DNA of 64,000 nucleotides from Nakamurella panacisegetis (GCF_900104535.1 NZ_LT629710.1:3817501-3881500), one strand, 5' to 3'. Counted from the stretch's first letter, positions 9,109-18,054 are shown. The notes: generated from the letters alone by a model not told the origin. Made by a program: numbers and translations.

Positions 9109-10392
9109 TCACAGGGTTTTCGAGCGGGCGAGGCTGCGTTCTCGGGTGGTGGTGCGGCGCATAGCGGGTCGAATCGTGAACATGATGGCCACGACGACCA
9201 TGGTCGCAGCGAGCATGACGGAGGCCATGGCGGTTGGCGATCCTTCCGGGAACAGCCCGGTGAGGGGTGCGGTCGCGGCGCCGATCCCGAACTGTGTGGC
9301 ACCGATCAGGGCGGCGGCGCTGCCGGCTCGGTGGGCGTTGCGATCGAGGGCGACCGCGCTGATGGCCGGCAGCAGCAGGCCAACGGCCAGCATGTTCCCG
9401 ACCAGCAGCAGAATGAGCGGCCAGACCCCTAGCCCGATCACCGAGGTGATGACCATTGTCGCGGTGATGACCAGGGCTCCGAGAACCGCTCCACGCAGGA
9501 TCTGTTCGGGCGCTACCCGGCCCAGTAAAAGGCCGTTGAGCTGAGTCCCGGCGGTGAAAGTGACCCCGCCGGCGGCGAAAATGATGGCGAACTGTGTTGC
9601 TGACAGCCCGAATCCTTCTTGGAAGACGAAGCTGGCGGAGGAGACGTAGGTGAACAGAGAGGCCATGGTGAATCCGCTGAGCAGGGCCAGACCCAGGAAC
9701 ATCGGATTGCGCAGGAGCGCGCCGTAGGACCGGACGGCCGCCACGACGCCACCGGACCGGCGCAGGTGCGTGGGCAAGGACTCACGCAGCATGAAGATCG
9801 CGACCAGCTGGAGGGCCAGGGCGACTGCGGCCAGGGCGATGAACATGTCCCGCCAGGAACCCAGGCGCAGGAATTGGGCACCGACGAGGGGTGCCACGCA
9901 GGGTGAGACGCCGACGACCAGCATGAGCCGGGCGATGGCCTTGCCGACCTGGATGCCTTCGAATCGGTCACGGACGATCGCCATGGACAGCACCATCCCG
10001 GCGGCTGCACCGAGTCCCTGCAGGAACCGCAGCGCCGTGAGCAGCTGGACAGAAGTGACGAAGACGATGCCAACGGACGCGATGATGTACAGGCCGAGGC
10101 CGGTGAGCATCGGTTTGCGCCGGCCGATGGCGTCCGCGACCGACCCGAGCAACAGTTGCCCCAGAGCCAGTCCGATCAGGGTGGCGGTGATGGTGAGCTG
10201 CACGGCCGCCGGCCGGGTGCCCAGATCGGTGGTGATCTGAGGAAACGCCGCCAGATACATGTCGATGGTGAACGGTCCGATCGCGGTCAGCGCCCCGAGC
10301 AGCAAGATGAAGGTGCCGCCGATATGGGTCAGCTTGGCGGGCCGGTCGTCGAAATTTGTAGAGGTCGAGGTCGAGAATGTGGAACTGGCCAT
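9109..10392 (-). CDS. MFS drug-efflux transporter, Bcr/CflA family
   Basis: This 427-residue protein has about 12 membrane helices. ATG 10392 is chosen over an upstream in-frame ATG because AAGGAGG lies just before it. The first helix carries the Bcr/CflA pattern AIGPFTIDMYLAAFPQI, and the loop 2-3 motif reads LLGSVADAIGRRKPML. Family members export drugs or small metabolites by proton antiport. It lies downstream of the minus-strand SDR and XRE genes but has a 240-bp leader of its own, so it may be transcribed separately. Confidence 0.92.
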   Translation of the reverse strand: MASSTFSTSTSTNFDDRPAKLTHIGGTFILLLGALTAIGPFTIDMYLAAFPQITTDLGTRPAAVQLTITATLIGLALGQLLLGSVADAIGRRKPMLTGLGLYIIASVGIVFVTSVQLLTALRFLQGLGAAAGMVLSMAIVRDRFEGIQVGKAIARLMLVVGVSPCVAPLVGAQFLRLGSWRDMFIALAAVALALQLVAIFMLRESLPTHLRRSGGVVAAVRSYGALLRNPMFLGLALLSGFTMASLFTYVSSASFVFQEGFGLSATQFAIIFAAGGVTFTAGTQLNGLLLGRVAPEQILRGAVLGALVITATMVITSVIGLGVWPLILLLVGNMLAVGLLLPAISAVALDRNAHRAGSAAALIGATQFGIGAATAPLTGLFPEGSPTAMASVMLAATMVVVAIMFTIRPAMRRTTTRERSLARSKTL

Positions 10393-10583
10393 TGGTGACC
10401 CTCCTTGTGGTGATGGTCGAAGATGTGAGGGCCGCGCTGCGCCTTCAACTGTCAACCACCGGAAGCAACAGGAATTCCGAAGTCGCCTCGTTCCGGCGAT
10501 CTGTGGCTTCCCTCACGCAGGACCTCATGGCCAACGAGCACAAGCTCCCGGCTCGTCTGGATGCCTCGACTGCGTTGCTCACG

Positions 10584-10623
10584 GTGCTCGGTGCGCCAAC
10601 GAGGTGCTCTGTGCGCCAACGAG
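10584..10623. repeat. Two tandem 20-bp units
   Basis: Units 10584-10603 and 10604-10623 read GTGCTCGGTGCGCCAACGAG and GTGCTCTGTGCGCCAACGAG, with one mismatch. They lie just past the 3' end of the XRE gene, in the leader of the MFS gene. A short tandem duplication is the simplest reading. Confidence 0.85.
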
Positions 10624-10631
10624 GTGGGCGA

Positions 10632-11456
10632 TCAGATTGTCCTTCGAGGCTCGACGAGGGACGAAAGGAGTGCGAGCTTCTCGGCGCTCTCGCTGCCCGC
10701 ATCGGCGTAGTACAGCACCAGCAACAATCCTTCGGTGGGAAGCTTGTCACGGTGCAGGTGGAGTTCGCCGACCACCGGATGGTTCACCGTGGTTGTGCCG
10801 CCGGTCAGCGCCCGCACGTCATGACGGGCCCACTGCTCCCGGAACCGACCGCTGGCCAGTGAGAGCTCGCCGACGAGTTCGATGAACCGAGGATCGCCGA
10901 CGTTGTCACCGACCGACTCTCGGAACGCGGCGATGAAGTGGGCCGAGGACGCCTCCCAGTCCTTGTGGAAGACCTGCTCCTCAGGGTCCAGAAGCAGCGA
11001 GCGGAGCCGGTTCTCGCCAGGTCGCAGCCGTGGCGATAGGGCTATTGCCATCTCGTTGGCTGCGAGCACGTCGAACGCCCGCCCTTCGACGAACGCGGGC
11101 ACTCCGACGGCAGCCAGCAGTTGGTGCAGCCGGGCCGGAACCCGCTCGGGAGTCCGGCGACGCCGCCGCGTGTGCGGCGTGACGAGACCGTGCAGGTAGT
11201 CCCGCTCGACGTCGTCGAGGCACAGCACGCGCGCCAGCGCGTCGAGGACCTGAGTGGAGGGATGGGCGTCGCGGCCACGTTCCAGCCGGAGGTAGTAGTC
11301 GGCGCTCATGCCCGCGAGCATCGCGACCTCTTCGCGGCGTAGGCCGGGTACCCGTCGGACCCCGCCGGACGGGATGCCGGCCTGCTGCGGAGAGACAAGC
11401 CCGCGACGGGCCCGCAGGTACGCTCCGAGCCGATTCGCCTCGATGTCGGCGGTCAT
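10632..11456 (-). CDS. XRE-family regulator with MmyB-like ligand-binding domain
   Basis: This 274-residue protein has an N-terminal Xre HTH with the hallmark VPGLRREEVAMLAGMSADYY and LERGRDAHPS. A C-terminal MmyB-type domain (PAFVEGRAFDVLAANEMA, SGRFREQWARHDVRAL, NHPVVGELHLHRDKLP) follows. In actinobacteria such regulators commonly control neighbouring SDR or oxidoreductase genes. Here it follows the SDR gene by only 9 bp, suggesting co-transcription and feedback. It ends just before the tandem repeat. Confidence 0.93.
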   Translation of the reverse strand: MTADIEANRLGAYLRARRGLVSPQQAGIPSGGVRRVPGLRREEVAMLAGMSADYYLRLERGRDAHPSTQVLDALARVLCLDDVERDYLHGLVTPHTRRRRRTPERVPARLHQLLAAVGVPAFVEGRAFDVLAANEMAIALSPRLRPGENRLRSLLLDPEEQVFHKDWEASSAHFIAAFRESVGDNVGDPRFIELVGELSLASGRFREQWARHDVRALTGGTTTVNHPVVGELHLHRDKLPTEGLLLVLYYADAGSESAEKLALLSSLVEPRRTI

Positions 11457-11465
11457 ACCAACACG

Positions 11466-12227
11466 TTAGGCCGGTGACCGGCCGGGCAGCATCGCCAGGG
11501 CCTGCGAGCGCTGTGCCACGAGATCGGCATAGGTGCCATCGCGCTCGGCCCAGCGATGCATGAGCACACCCTGCACGAGGATCTCGTGGGGCGTCGGGTC
11601 CTGGGCGAGCAGGCCCATGACTTCCGCGCCGTAGGCGTCCAGGGCAAGGGCGTGTGGATTGCCTGACCCCATATGCGTCGCCACCGCCGGCGGCACGAGC
11701 TCAGCGACGTCGACCCCGGTACCGGCCAGCTGGGCACGCAACGCCTCGCTGTAGGCGTGGATGGCCGCCTTGGTCGCGCCATATGTGGCCATCAGCGGGA
11801 ACGGGAGGAATCCGATCCCGGAGCTGACGGTGATAATCGTGCCCCGCCCGCGTTCCAGTAGGTGCGGGGTGAACGCGTCGATGGCCCGGATGGTGCCCAG
11901 GAGATTGATCGCGATGGTCGTTTCGGTCGTGGTGAAGTGGGCCGGGTCGCGGAGGTCTTCGGGGCGGCCGATGCCGGCCATGGTGATGACCGTGTCAAGG
12001 CCGGGAAGAATACGCAGCACTTCATCGCGCGCAGTGATGACGGAGTCCGCGTCGGTGACGTCGATCTCGACCGTGCCGAGACCTTCGTCGGCGAGTTGCA
12101 CGAGCAGGTCGGCGCGCCGCCCGCCGACGACGACGGCGCTGCCGGCGGCCCGGAACCGACGAGCTAGTTCCAGGCCGATCCCCGAGGTACCGCCAACCAT
12201 GAAAACCGAACGAGAGGTGATATCCAT
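11466..12227 (-). CDS. Short-chain dehydrogenase/reductase (SDR)
   Basis: This 253-residue protein uses ATG 12227; the frame is open 30 codons further but only from there does the family sequence begin. VFMVGGTSGIGLELARRF is the TGxxxGxG nucleotide-binding motif, VITMAGIG stands for NNAG, and ATYGATKAAIHAYSEAL has the catalytic Tyr-x3-Lys preceded by VSSGIGF. It is a classical SDR that reduces or oxidises a carbonyl/alcohol with NAD(P). The C-terminal tail (ALDAYGAEVMGLL, EILVQGV) is like that of DltE-type SDRs. It is followed directly by the XRE regulator. Confidence 0.92.
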   Translation of the reverse strand: MDITSRSVFMVGGTSGIGLELARRFRAAGSAVVVGGRRADLLVQLADEGLGTVEIDVTDADSVITARDEVLRILPGLDTVITMAGIGRPEDLRDPAHFTTTETTIAINLLGTIRAIDAFTPHLLERGRGTIITVSSGIGFLPFPLMATYGATKAAIHAYSEALRAQLAGTGVDVAELVPPAVATHMGSGNPHALALDAYGAEVMGLLAQDPTPHEILVQGVLMHRWAERDGTYADLVAQRSQALAMLPGRSPA

Positions 12228-12778
12228 GGCTCGACCGTAAGCGGGCGCGTCACACTGTGGGGAGGCCCTGCGAGGACCCCGGAAGCCCAGAGCCCGGCCA
12301 ACTGTCGGTGACCGCAAAGATGACGGTGGGGTATCTGCTCAGCCCGATGGCGGAAGCACGGGCGTGCGAGCGTCACGGCCGCAGCACGTCCCGTCCGTCA
12401 GAGTTCCAGCGTGGAGTCAGTGAGTTGCCGGCGATCGCACAGAGCGAGATCGGTTGGCCGGCATCGTGGGCCGCGCTTCGCGCACTCGCATTCCCGTCAG
12501 GGCGATGAGCAGGTCGATCGCCGGGCGAAACCGTTCCCTGCCACGATCGGTCACGACGACCGATCGGCGTGGACACCTCGTCCAGCCCGGTCCGGTGGAT
12601 GGACTTCCTGATCCGGCAAAACACTGATGACCTGCGGTCAGCAGCTCCCTGGTTTCTGCTCCATCGGGTCCGCGACAACGGCGGCAGTCATCAGGCGTGG
12701 CCAGCGTGGACTGGTTGGTCACGGACGGGTGGTCGAATTCGGCAGGTCGCACGGTGGCGCTCCTTCTCGGCTGCTTCT
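12228..12778. other. 551-bp stretch without a convincing gene
   Basis: Short open frames on both strands have no recognisable motifs or ribosome-binding sites. It separates the SDR start from the 3' end of the epimerase gene and would hold the promoter of the SDR-XRE unit. Confidence 0.5.
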
Positions 12779-13723
12779 TCAGCGACCAGCGGATGTGGCC
12801 TCGGGGTGTCGGGACCGACGCAGCGTGTCCAGTGCTGCTGCCCGGGAAACGATGGGTCGGTAGCCGAGGTCGTTGACCGCCTTGTCGGTGCGCAGAGTGC
12901 AGGTCTGCCCGATGAACCAGCGGGCGGGCACCGGAACGACTTCGGCTGCGGTGTCGAGATCGATGTCTGGGATAGGAGTGTCGACGTCGTAGATGTCGAA
13001 TACGGCCTGCATGAACTCGCGGAACTCGACGGGTTCCTGGTCGGTGACGAAGTAAGCCTGGCCCGGCTTGCCGTGCTGCCAACCCAGGAGCAAGCCCTCG
13101 ACGGCGTTGTCGACGAAGGTGATATCGGTCGTGTGACGGCCTCCGTCGATCCACGCGAATTGCCCGGCCGCTGCGATGGCGGCGAAACCGTCGGTCACGG
13201 GGCTCCCGGCACCCCAGACGAATCGGGGACGGATCGAGACCGTGGTGAAGTCTTCAGTATTCGCGTCCAGCACGATGGTCTCGGCCTGCGCCTTGGCCGC
13301 GCAGTACGGTGCAGGCGAGTCCGGTCGCAGCGGTGCGGTCTCGTCGAGATCGACCAAGGGATCGCCGGCAAGCAGTGCGGCCTCGCTGCCACAGTTCACG
13401 AAGCGGGGAACCTTGGCCTCTCGTGCGACTTCCAGTGCGGCCCTGGTCCCGTCGACGGTCACCAGTCGGTGTCTCGCGAGGTCGGCGTCGAGGTTGGTCT
13501 CGGCCGCGAGGTGGAACAGCACCTGGCTGCCTGACACCGCGTCGCGCCAGGTGTCGGGCTCGGTCAGCACCCCCGGCACGGGCGTTGCTCCCAGGGCCGC
13601 GACCGTGGCTGCGGCCGTCTCGCTCCGGACGAGAGCTCTTACGTCGTGCCCGTTGTCGACCAGCCGACGAATGAGTACCTGCCCGATGAATCCTGACCCA
13701 CCCGTCACGAAGACGTGCGCCAT
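12779..13723 (-). CDS. NAD-dependent epimerase/dehydratase family protein
   Basis: This 314-residue extended SDR begins HVFVTGGSGFIGQVLIRRL (TGxxGxxG). VLFHLAAETNLDADLA, a serine-bearing VNCGSEAALL segment and YCAAKAQAE, giving the catalytic Tyr-x3-Lys, follow, then IRPRFVWGAG and ITFVDNAVEGLLLG. Such proteins act on nucleotide sugars, flavanones or sterols; no closer assignment is possible. It is divergent from the LysR gene at 13853, which probably regulates it. Confidence 0.9.
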   Translation of the reverse strand: MAHVFVTGGSGFIGQVLIRRLVDNGHDVRALVRSETAAATVAALGATPVPGVLTEPDTWRDAVSGSQVLFHLAAETNLDADLARHRLVTVDGTRAALEVAREAKVPRFVNCGSEAALLAGDPLVDLDETAPLRPDSPAPYCAAKAQAETIVLDANTEDFTTVSIRPRFVWGAGSPVTDGFAAIAAAGQFAWIDGGRHTTDITFVDNAVEGLLLGWQHGKPGQAYFVTDQEPVEFREFMQAVFDIYDVDTPIPDIDLDTAAEVVPVPARWFIGQTCTLRTDKAVNDLGYRPIVSRAAALDTLRRSRHPEATSAGR

Positions 13724-13834
13724 GTCGAACCTCCTGATGTGCGTTGTGTGCGAGGGCCCGGCTCGGGCGCCCCAGGTGGTTCAGCACCCTGCCGCGGCCA
13801 GAGCTTCCCATCGCAGGATTCATAGTTCTGAGCC

Positions 13835-13859
13835 ATGCCATAAGTTCAGTGCATGGCAT
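13835..13859. promoter_or_regulatory. LysR-type palindrome overlapping the LysR start codon
   Basis: ATGCCAT, 11 bases, then ATGGCAT form a perfect 7+7 inverted repeat. The right arm contains the ATG of the LysR gene. LysR proteins bind dyads of about this spacing (T-N11-A type) in divergent promoters, so autorepression and control of the epimerase gene are likely. Confidence 0.6.
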
Positions 13860-14779
13860 CCATCCGTGCGCTCGAGTGTCTGGTCGCTGTCGCCGACTGC
13901 GGATCGATCACCGAAGCCGCGCGACTGCTGCACCTGACCCAACCTGCCGTCTCACATCAACTGGCCGAGCTGGAACGGGAGACACGGACCCCGCTGTTCA
14001 ATCGCCGGCCGCGCGGGGTGAGCCTGACCCCCGCCGGCAACGCGGCCATCCCGCACGCCCGTCGAACGCTCGAAGCGGCTGCGTCGGCGGTGCTCTCGGC
14101 CCGCGCGGTCGGTGACGGCACGGGTGGAACCCTGCGCGTGGCGTGCGCCCAGAGCCTCACCGTGCCGCTCGTCGCGCCGGTCCTGCGCGACTGGCACCGC
14201 CGGCGCCCGCACGTCGTGGTCAGCCTGCGCGAGTCCGCCGTGCTGGCCGAGTTGCTCGGCTTCATCGACAGTGGGGCGGTGGACATCGGGCTGCTGCCCG
14301 CGCCGGTCCCGTCGGGCTACGTGACCAGCAGGATCGCCGAGGAGGAAATTGTCCTGACGGCACCGGTCGATCACCGTCTGGCCCGGCCGGGCGATGTACG
14401 TCTGCAGGAGCTCGATGGTGTTGCCCTGGTGCACTTCGCACCGGACAACGGACTGCGCGACTGGTTGGACCGCTCACTGGCGGAGGCGGGGGTGCGGCCC
14501 GAACCGGTGATGAGAACCTCGATCACCACGGCTGCGCCGCAACTGGCCGCCGCTGGGATGGGCCTGTCGATCACGCCGGTCAGCGCGGTGAGCGCTGGCC
14601 TCCCGGCCAGTATTCGGTCGTTCTCGCCCCGGTGGGTCAGGCAGCTCATCGCGGTGACGCCGGCGCAGCCGGATCCGCTGTCCGCCTGTTTCATCGCTGA
14701 CCTTCGCACCCGCGGAGTACGCGTTCCCCGCGACGTCGTCCGGCAATTGGCCGGCGCCGACCGCGACGCTCACCCGTGA
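13853..14779 (+). CDS. LysR family transcriptional regulator
   Basis: This 308-residue protein has the LysR HTH at the N-terminus (ALECLVAVADCGSITEAARL, LTQPAVSHQLAELERE, LFNRRPRGVSLTPAG). A periplasmic-binding-like effector domain follows (LRVACAQSLTVPLVAPVL, DIGLLPAPVPSGYVT, GMGLSITPVSAV). No SD is evident ahead of ATG 13853, so a leaderless or weakly translated message is possible. It is divergent from the epimerase/dehydratase gene. Confidence 0.93.
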   Translation: MASIRALECLVAVADCGSITEAARLLHLTQPAVSHQLAELERETRTPLFNRRPRGVSLTPAGNAAIPHARRTLEAAASAVLSARAVGDGTGGTLRVACAQSLTVPLVAPVLRDWHRRRPHVVVSLRESAVLAELLGFIDSGAVDIGLLPAPVPSGYVTSRIAEEEIVLTAPVDHRLARPGDVRLQELDGVALVHFAPDNGLRDWLDRSLAEAGVRPEPVMRTSITTAAPQLAAAGMGLSITPVSAVSAGLPASIRSFSPRWVRQLIAVTPAQPDPLSACFIADLRTRGVRVPRDVVRQLAGADRDAHP

Positions 14780-14851
14780 CCGAACCTGTACCGGTAGGGG
14801 GCATTCGGGGTGCGCACCGCCGGGCTGAACCGGGCCGCGGCCGCAGATTGC

Positions 14852-15481
14852 TCAGACCGAGCGCTGCAGTAGTGGCAGGAGCACGTGGTCGACAAGGCGT
14901 TCCAGGACAGGAGCGTCGGGAACGCCGCCGTGGAACAGCGTCTCGGTGAAGACCTGCGCAAACGCGAGTTCGAGTACGACATCGGATCGGTGGACATCGA
15001 CCTTCTCGCCTCGCGATCTGGCCCGGGCGCAGATGGTGCGCCCGACGCTGTGGCTCCGTTCGGTGACTTGGGAGCCGATGAGGTCGCGAAGTGTGGCGTC
15101 GTCCCGGATTGCTTCGAGCAGCCCGATCAGTGACGGTCCCTGGCGTCCGACGAGGGTCTGCGCGATCTGCCGCACGGTCGCCAGGAGGTCCTGTCGGAGG
15201 GACCCGGTGTCGGGAACCTCGGGTTCGCTTCCTTGGGCCCGCCTGCTGAGTGCGTCTGCGACGATTCCAGCCTTGCCGGCCCAGCGACGGTACATGGTCG
15301 TTTTCGAGGATCGGGCTCGAGCTGCGATCGCGTCGATCGTGACCTTTTCGTAGCCGACCTCTCCGATCAGCTCGATCACCGCATCGAGAATGGCCTGCTC
15401 ACGTGCGGCCCCCCGCAACGGCGATCCCGCGGGAACCGCTCTGGTGGCTGCATCTGACAAGAAACCTCTCCTCTCCGGCAT
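14852..15481 (-). CDS. TetR family repressor of the epoxide hydrolase gene
   Basis: This 209-residue protein has an N-terminal TetR HTH (REQAILDAVIELIGEVGYEK, VTIDAIAARARSSKTTMYRRW). The C-terminal part fits the TetR_C_16 type (LLATVRQIAQTLVGRQGPSL, ELAFAQVFTETLFHGG). Its start is only 3 bp from a strong palindrome (15484-15502) shared with the divergent epoxide hydrolase gene, so it most likely represses both. Confidence 0.92.
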   Translation of the reverse strand: MPERRGFLSDAATRAVPAGSPLRGAAREQAILDAVIELIGEVGYEKVTIDAIAARARSSKTTMYRRWAGKAGIVADALSRRAQGSEPEVPDTGSLRQDLLATVRQIAQTLVGRQGPSLIGLLEAIRDDATLRDLIGSQVTERSHSVGRTICARARSRGEKVDVHRSDVVLELAFAQVFTETLFHGGVPDAPVLERLVDHVLLPLLQRSV

Positions 15482-15483
15482 GT

Positions 15484-15502
15484 GTACGATACCGTATCGT
15501 AC
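15484..15502. promoter_or_regulatory. TetR operator between tetR and epoxide hydrolase
   Basis: GTACGATAC-C-GTATCGTAC is a perfect 9+9 inverted repeat about a single base. A second imperfect dyad, ACCGTA-TCG-TACGGT, overlaps it (15491-15505). Its position directly before the TetR start and 70 bp before the hydrolase ATG fits a repressor operator covering both promoters. Confidence 0.85.
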
Positions 15503-15573
15503 GGTACTGGCCGGCGTCGACCCAGCACGACCCGCCGATGTGGACTCGCGAACAAAGAGAGAGGCACTTATCC

Positions 15574-16731
15574 ATGGGCACGCAGATCACCCCCATCACC
15601 ACGCAGGTGACCGATGAACAGATCGTTGATCTGAGAAGCCGCCTGGACAATATTCGCTGGCCGGAGGGCTCGACGGTCGCTGACACCAGCCAGGGACCGA
15701 CGGTGGCGAAGCTGAAGGCTCTCACCGACCACTGGCGCCAGGACTACGACTGGCGCGCAGTGGAGGCCGAGTTGAACGGCTGGGGTCAGAGTCGGACCAC
15801 GATCGACGGCCTGGACATCGACTTCCTCCACGTCCGCTCGCCCGAGGCCGACGCCCTTCCGTTGATCCTCACGCACGGCTGGCCCGGTTCGGTGCTGGAG
15901 TTCCGCAAAGTGATCGGTCCTCTCAGCAACCCCGCCGCGCACGGTGGTGACCCTCGTCAAGCGTTCCATCTGGTCATCCCGAACCTTCCCGGGTTCGGAT
16001 TCTCCGCCAAGCCTGCCGAGACCGGCTGGGGCATCCCGCGAATCGCCCGCGCATGGATCACGCTGATGGACCGTCTCGGTTACGACCGATGGGGCGCTCA
16101 AGGGGGCGACCTCGGCTGCGCGGTGACCGACGAGATCGCGAAACTCACACCAGCCGGGTTCATCGGCTCACACCTGAACTTCGCCATGTTCGGCCCCACC
16201 CCGGACGAGATCCAGGACGCCACCACCCAAGAGCGCGCCGCTCTCGCGGATGCGAAAGACTTCTGGGACAACCTCTCCGGCTACGCGAAGGAACAACAGA
16301 CCCGTCCGCAGACCATCGGCTATTCTCTCGCGGACTCACCGGTAGGGCTCGCGGCCTGGATCTACGGGATGTTCCAGGACACCTGCGGAACACCGGGCGA
16401 CGCGGAAGGCTCCTTCACCCTGGACGAGATGCTCGACGACATCATGCTCTACTGGCTGCCGAACTCAGGCCCCAGTGCGGCGCGCCTGTACTGGGAGATG
16501 AACCAGTCGGGGTGGTCATCCCCGGCCCGGATCGAGGACCCGATCACGACCCCGGTCGGATTCACCATGCCGCCGAAAGAAGCGGTTCGACGGTCCCGTC
16601 GGCAACTTGAGCGACGCTACGCCGACGTCATCTTCTTCAATGAACCCACGGACGGCGGGCACTTCTTCGCCCTCGAACAGCCCGAGGTTCTGGTCAACGA
16701 CGTGCGCGCCACCTTCGCGCTGCTGCGCTGA
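15574..16731 (+). CDS. Epoxide hydrolase (EHN-domain alpha/beta hydrolase)
   Basis: This 385-residue protein uses ATG 15574; an open frame extends 57 codons further but crosses the operator. The N-terminal EHN domain shows VTDEQIVDLRSRLDNIRWP and HWRQDYDWRAVEAELNGW. ILTHGWPGSVLEF holds the HGxP oxyanion motif, WGAQGGDLG places the nucleophilic Asp, and GGHFFALEQPE the catalytic His. Family members hydrolyse epoxides to diols in the cytoplasm. A GAGAGAGG element precedes the start. Control by the divergent TetR is very likely. Confidence 0.92.
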   Translation: MGTQITPITTQVTDEQIVDLRSRLDNIRWPEGSTVADTSQGPTVAKLKALTDHWRQDYDWRAVEAELNGWGQSRTTIDGLDIDFLHVRSPEADALPLILTHGWPGSVLEFRKVIGPLSNPAAHGGDPRQAFHLVIPNLPGFGFSAKPAETGWGIPRIARAWITLMDRLGYDRWGAQGGDLGCAVTDEIAKLTPAGFIGSHLNFAMFGPTPDEIQDATTQERAALADAKDFWDNLSGYAKEQQTRPQTIGYSLADSPVGLAAWIYGMFQDTCGTPGDAEGSFTLDEMLDDIMLYWLPNSGPSAARLYWEMNQSGWSSPARIEDPITTPVGFTMPPKEAVRRSRRQLERRYADVIFFNEPTDGGHFFALEQPEVLVNDVRATFALLR

Positions 16732-17036
16732 CCGATCGAGCACCTTCATGAGCGCCCTGTCCTGGCTCAAGCAACCGGCCGCCAGGCGGCCCGAAACATC
16801 GTATGGTCACGGCCCGTTCAGGTCACAAGGTCAGGCGGCACGGACCTGGCCACCGCCGTACACGGCAGGGTGCGGGTCCTGAACCAGAAAGCAGCGGGAG
16901 GGAGCTGAGCCGCCCGGAGGACTCGAGTGCAACAGATGGGCCGCCGGCTGCGTGAGAGGGACGGAACGGATGCTCAGCCGAGGTTGGGTTGGATTAGGCG
17001 ACCGTCGATGACACTGCGAGGGGAGGGCCCGCCACA
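16732..17036. other. 305-bp intergenic region before the sigma factor gene
   Basis: No gene or clear terminator was seen. A purine-rich GAGGGGAGGG lies about ten bases before the GTG of the sigma gene, and the region presumably holds the sigma operon promoter. Confidence 0.4.
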
Positions 17037-17597
17037 GTGGGGCGAGCAGGTACGTTCGACGACTTCTTTCAGCTCCAACAGGCCGGACTCGTGCGGTACG
17101 CGGCCCTCCTGGCCGGCTCAACGGCACAGGGCGAAGATCTGGTGCAGGACGTTCTGGTCAAGATCTACCTGCGCTGGGACCAGCTCTCGGACGGAGAGGG
17201 CAACTTGCTGGCGTACGCGCGTCGCGCCGTCACCAACGAACACCTCTCCTGGCGTCGCCGATGGAGTACCAGGCACATTGATGCAGTCGGCGACCGCCTG
17301 CCGGACACTCCGGTTGATCCTTGGCTCGACGGTCCGGACGAGGAATTGTGGCAACGGCTGCAAGCTCTGCCCGCTCGACCACGCGCCGCGTTGATCATGC
17401 GGTTCTACCAGGATCTGACCGACTCCGAGATTGCCGAAAGCCTCAACTGCCGAACAGGAACCGTCCGGGCGCACATCAGCCGTGGACTAGCCGCGCTGCG
17501 CATCGATGGCGAACCGCCCCAAAGGCCAAGGCCGTCCAGTCGGAGCGTCGCACCCGCTGTAGCCGCCGACCCGAAGGGGCCCAGAGATGAACGATAG
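17037..17597 (+). CDS. SigE-family ECF RNA polymerase sigma factor
   Basis: This 186-residue protein starts at GTG 17037 after GGGGAGGG. Sigma region 2 (DDFFQLQQAGLVRYAALLAG, AEDLVQDVLVKIYLRW-like) and region 4 (LPARPRAALIMRFYQDLTDS, IAESLNCRTGTVRAHISRGL) are both present. The pattern matches the actinobacterial SigE-type (SigE family, TIGR02983) ECF factors. Its stop codon overlaps the next gene, which encodes a membrane protein. That is the normal place for a regulator of the sigma factor. Confidence 0.92.
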   Translation: MGRAGTFDDFFQLQQAGLVRYAALLAGSTAQGEDLVQDVLVKIYLRWDQLSDGEGNLLAYARRAVTNEHLSWRRRWSTRHIDAVGDRLPDTPVDPWLDGPDEELWQRLQALPARPRAALIMRFYQDLTDSEIAESLNCRTGTVRAHISRGLAALRIDGEPPQRPRPSSRSVAPAVAADPKGPRDER

Positions 17598-17964
17598 GCC
17601 GGACCGGCTCCGCGAGATGTTGCGGCGCCGGGGTGATCGCGTGCATTCCAGCCTGACAATCTCCGATATCCGGGACGCAGGAATGCGCAGCCACCGACAT
17701 CCGATGCGCCTGCTCGGTCCGGTACTGGTTGCCGCGTCCGTGGTGATCCTTGTGGTCGCGGTCGCGTTGACCGGGCGGATGAGCAACCCCAGCACCCCAC
17801 CTGCCAGTCCGGGACCGGTGCCGTCCGCCAGCCATCCCCTCGCCCCACTGACGACCGTGCACGGCAGTAGCCGCCTGTCCGCCTCGTCTCCTGCCGGGAC
17901 AGACTCCGTACCGTCTCCCGTCACCACCATGTCGCCGAGCACACCGGTGCTTCCTAGCCATTGA
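17587..17964 (+). CDS. Small membrane protein coupled to the sigma factor (possible anti-sigma)
   Basis: This 125-residue protein has a ~37-residue cytosolic head (MNDRPDRLREMLRRRGDRVH), one membrane helix (LLGPVLVAASVVILVVAVAL) and a Ser/Thr/Pro-rich external tail. The ATG at 17587 overlaps the sigma gene by 11 bp, implying coupling. Topology and position are those of membrane partners of SigE-type factors. No zinc-binding ZAS motif (HxxxCxxC) is visible, so anti-sigma function is inference only. Confidence 0.75.
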   Translation: MNDRPDRLREMLRRRGDRVHSSLTISDIRDAGMRSHRHPMRLLGPVLVAASVVILVVAVALTGRMSNPSTPPASPGPVPSASHPLAPLTTVHGSSRLSASSPAGTDSVPSPVTTMSPSTPVLPSH

Positions 17965-18054
17965 CATGTGGCCGACTGCAACAGGATCGGGCCGACCCGC
18001 GTGTAGTAGTCAGCGGGCGCAGAGCGCGAGACCCGCCGTTGAAGATGAGGGAGC

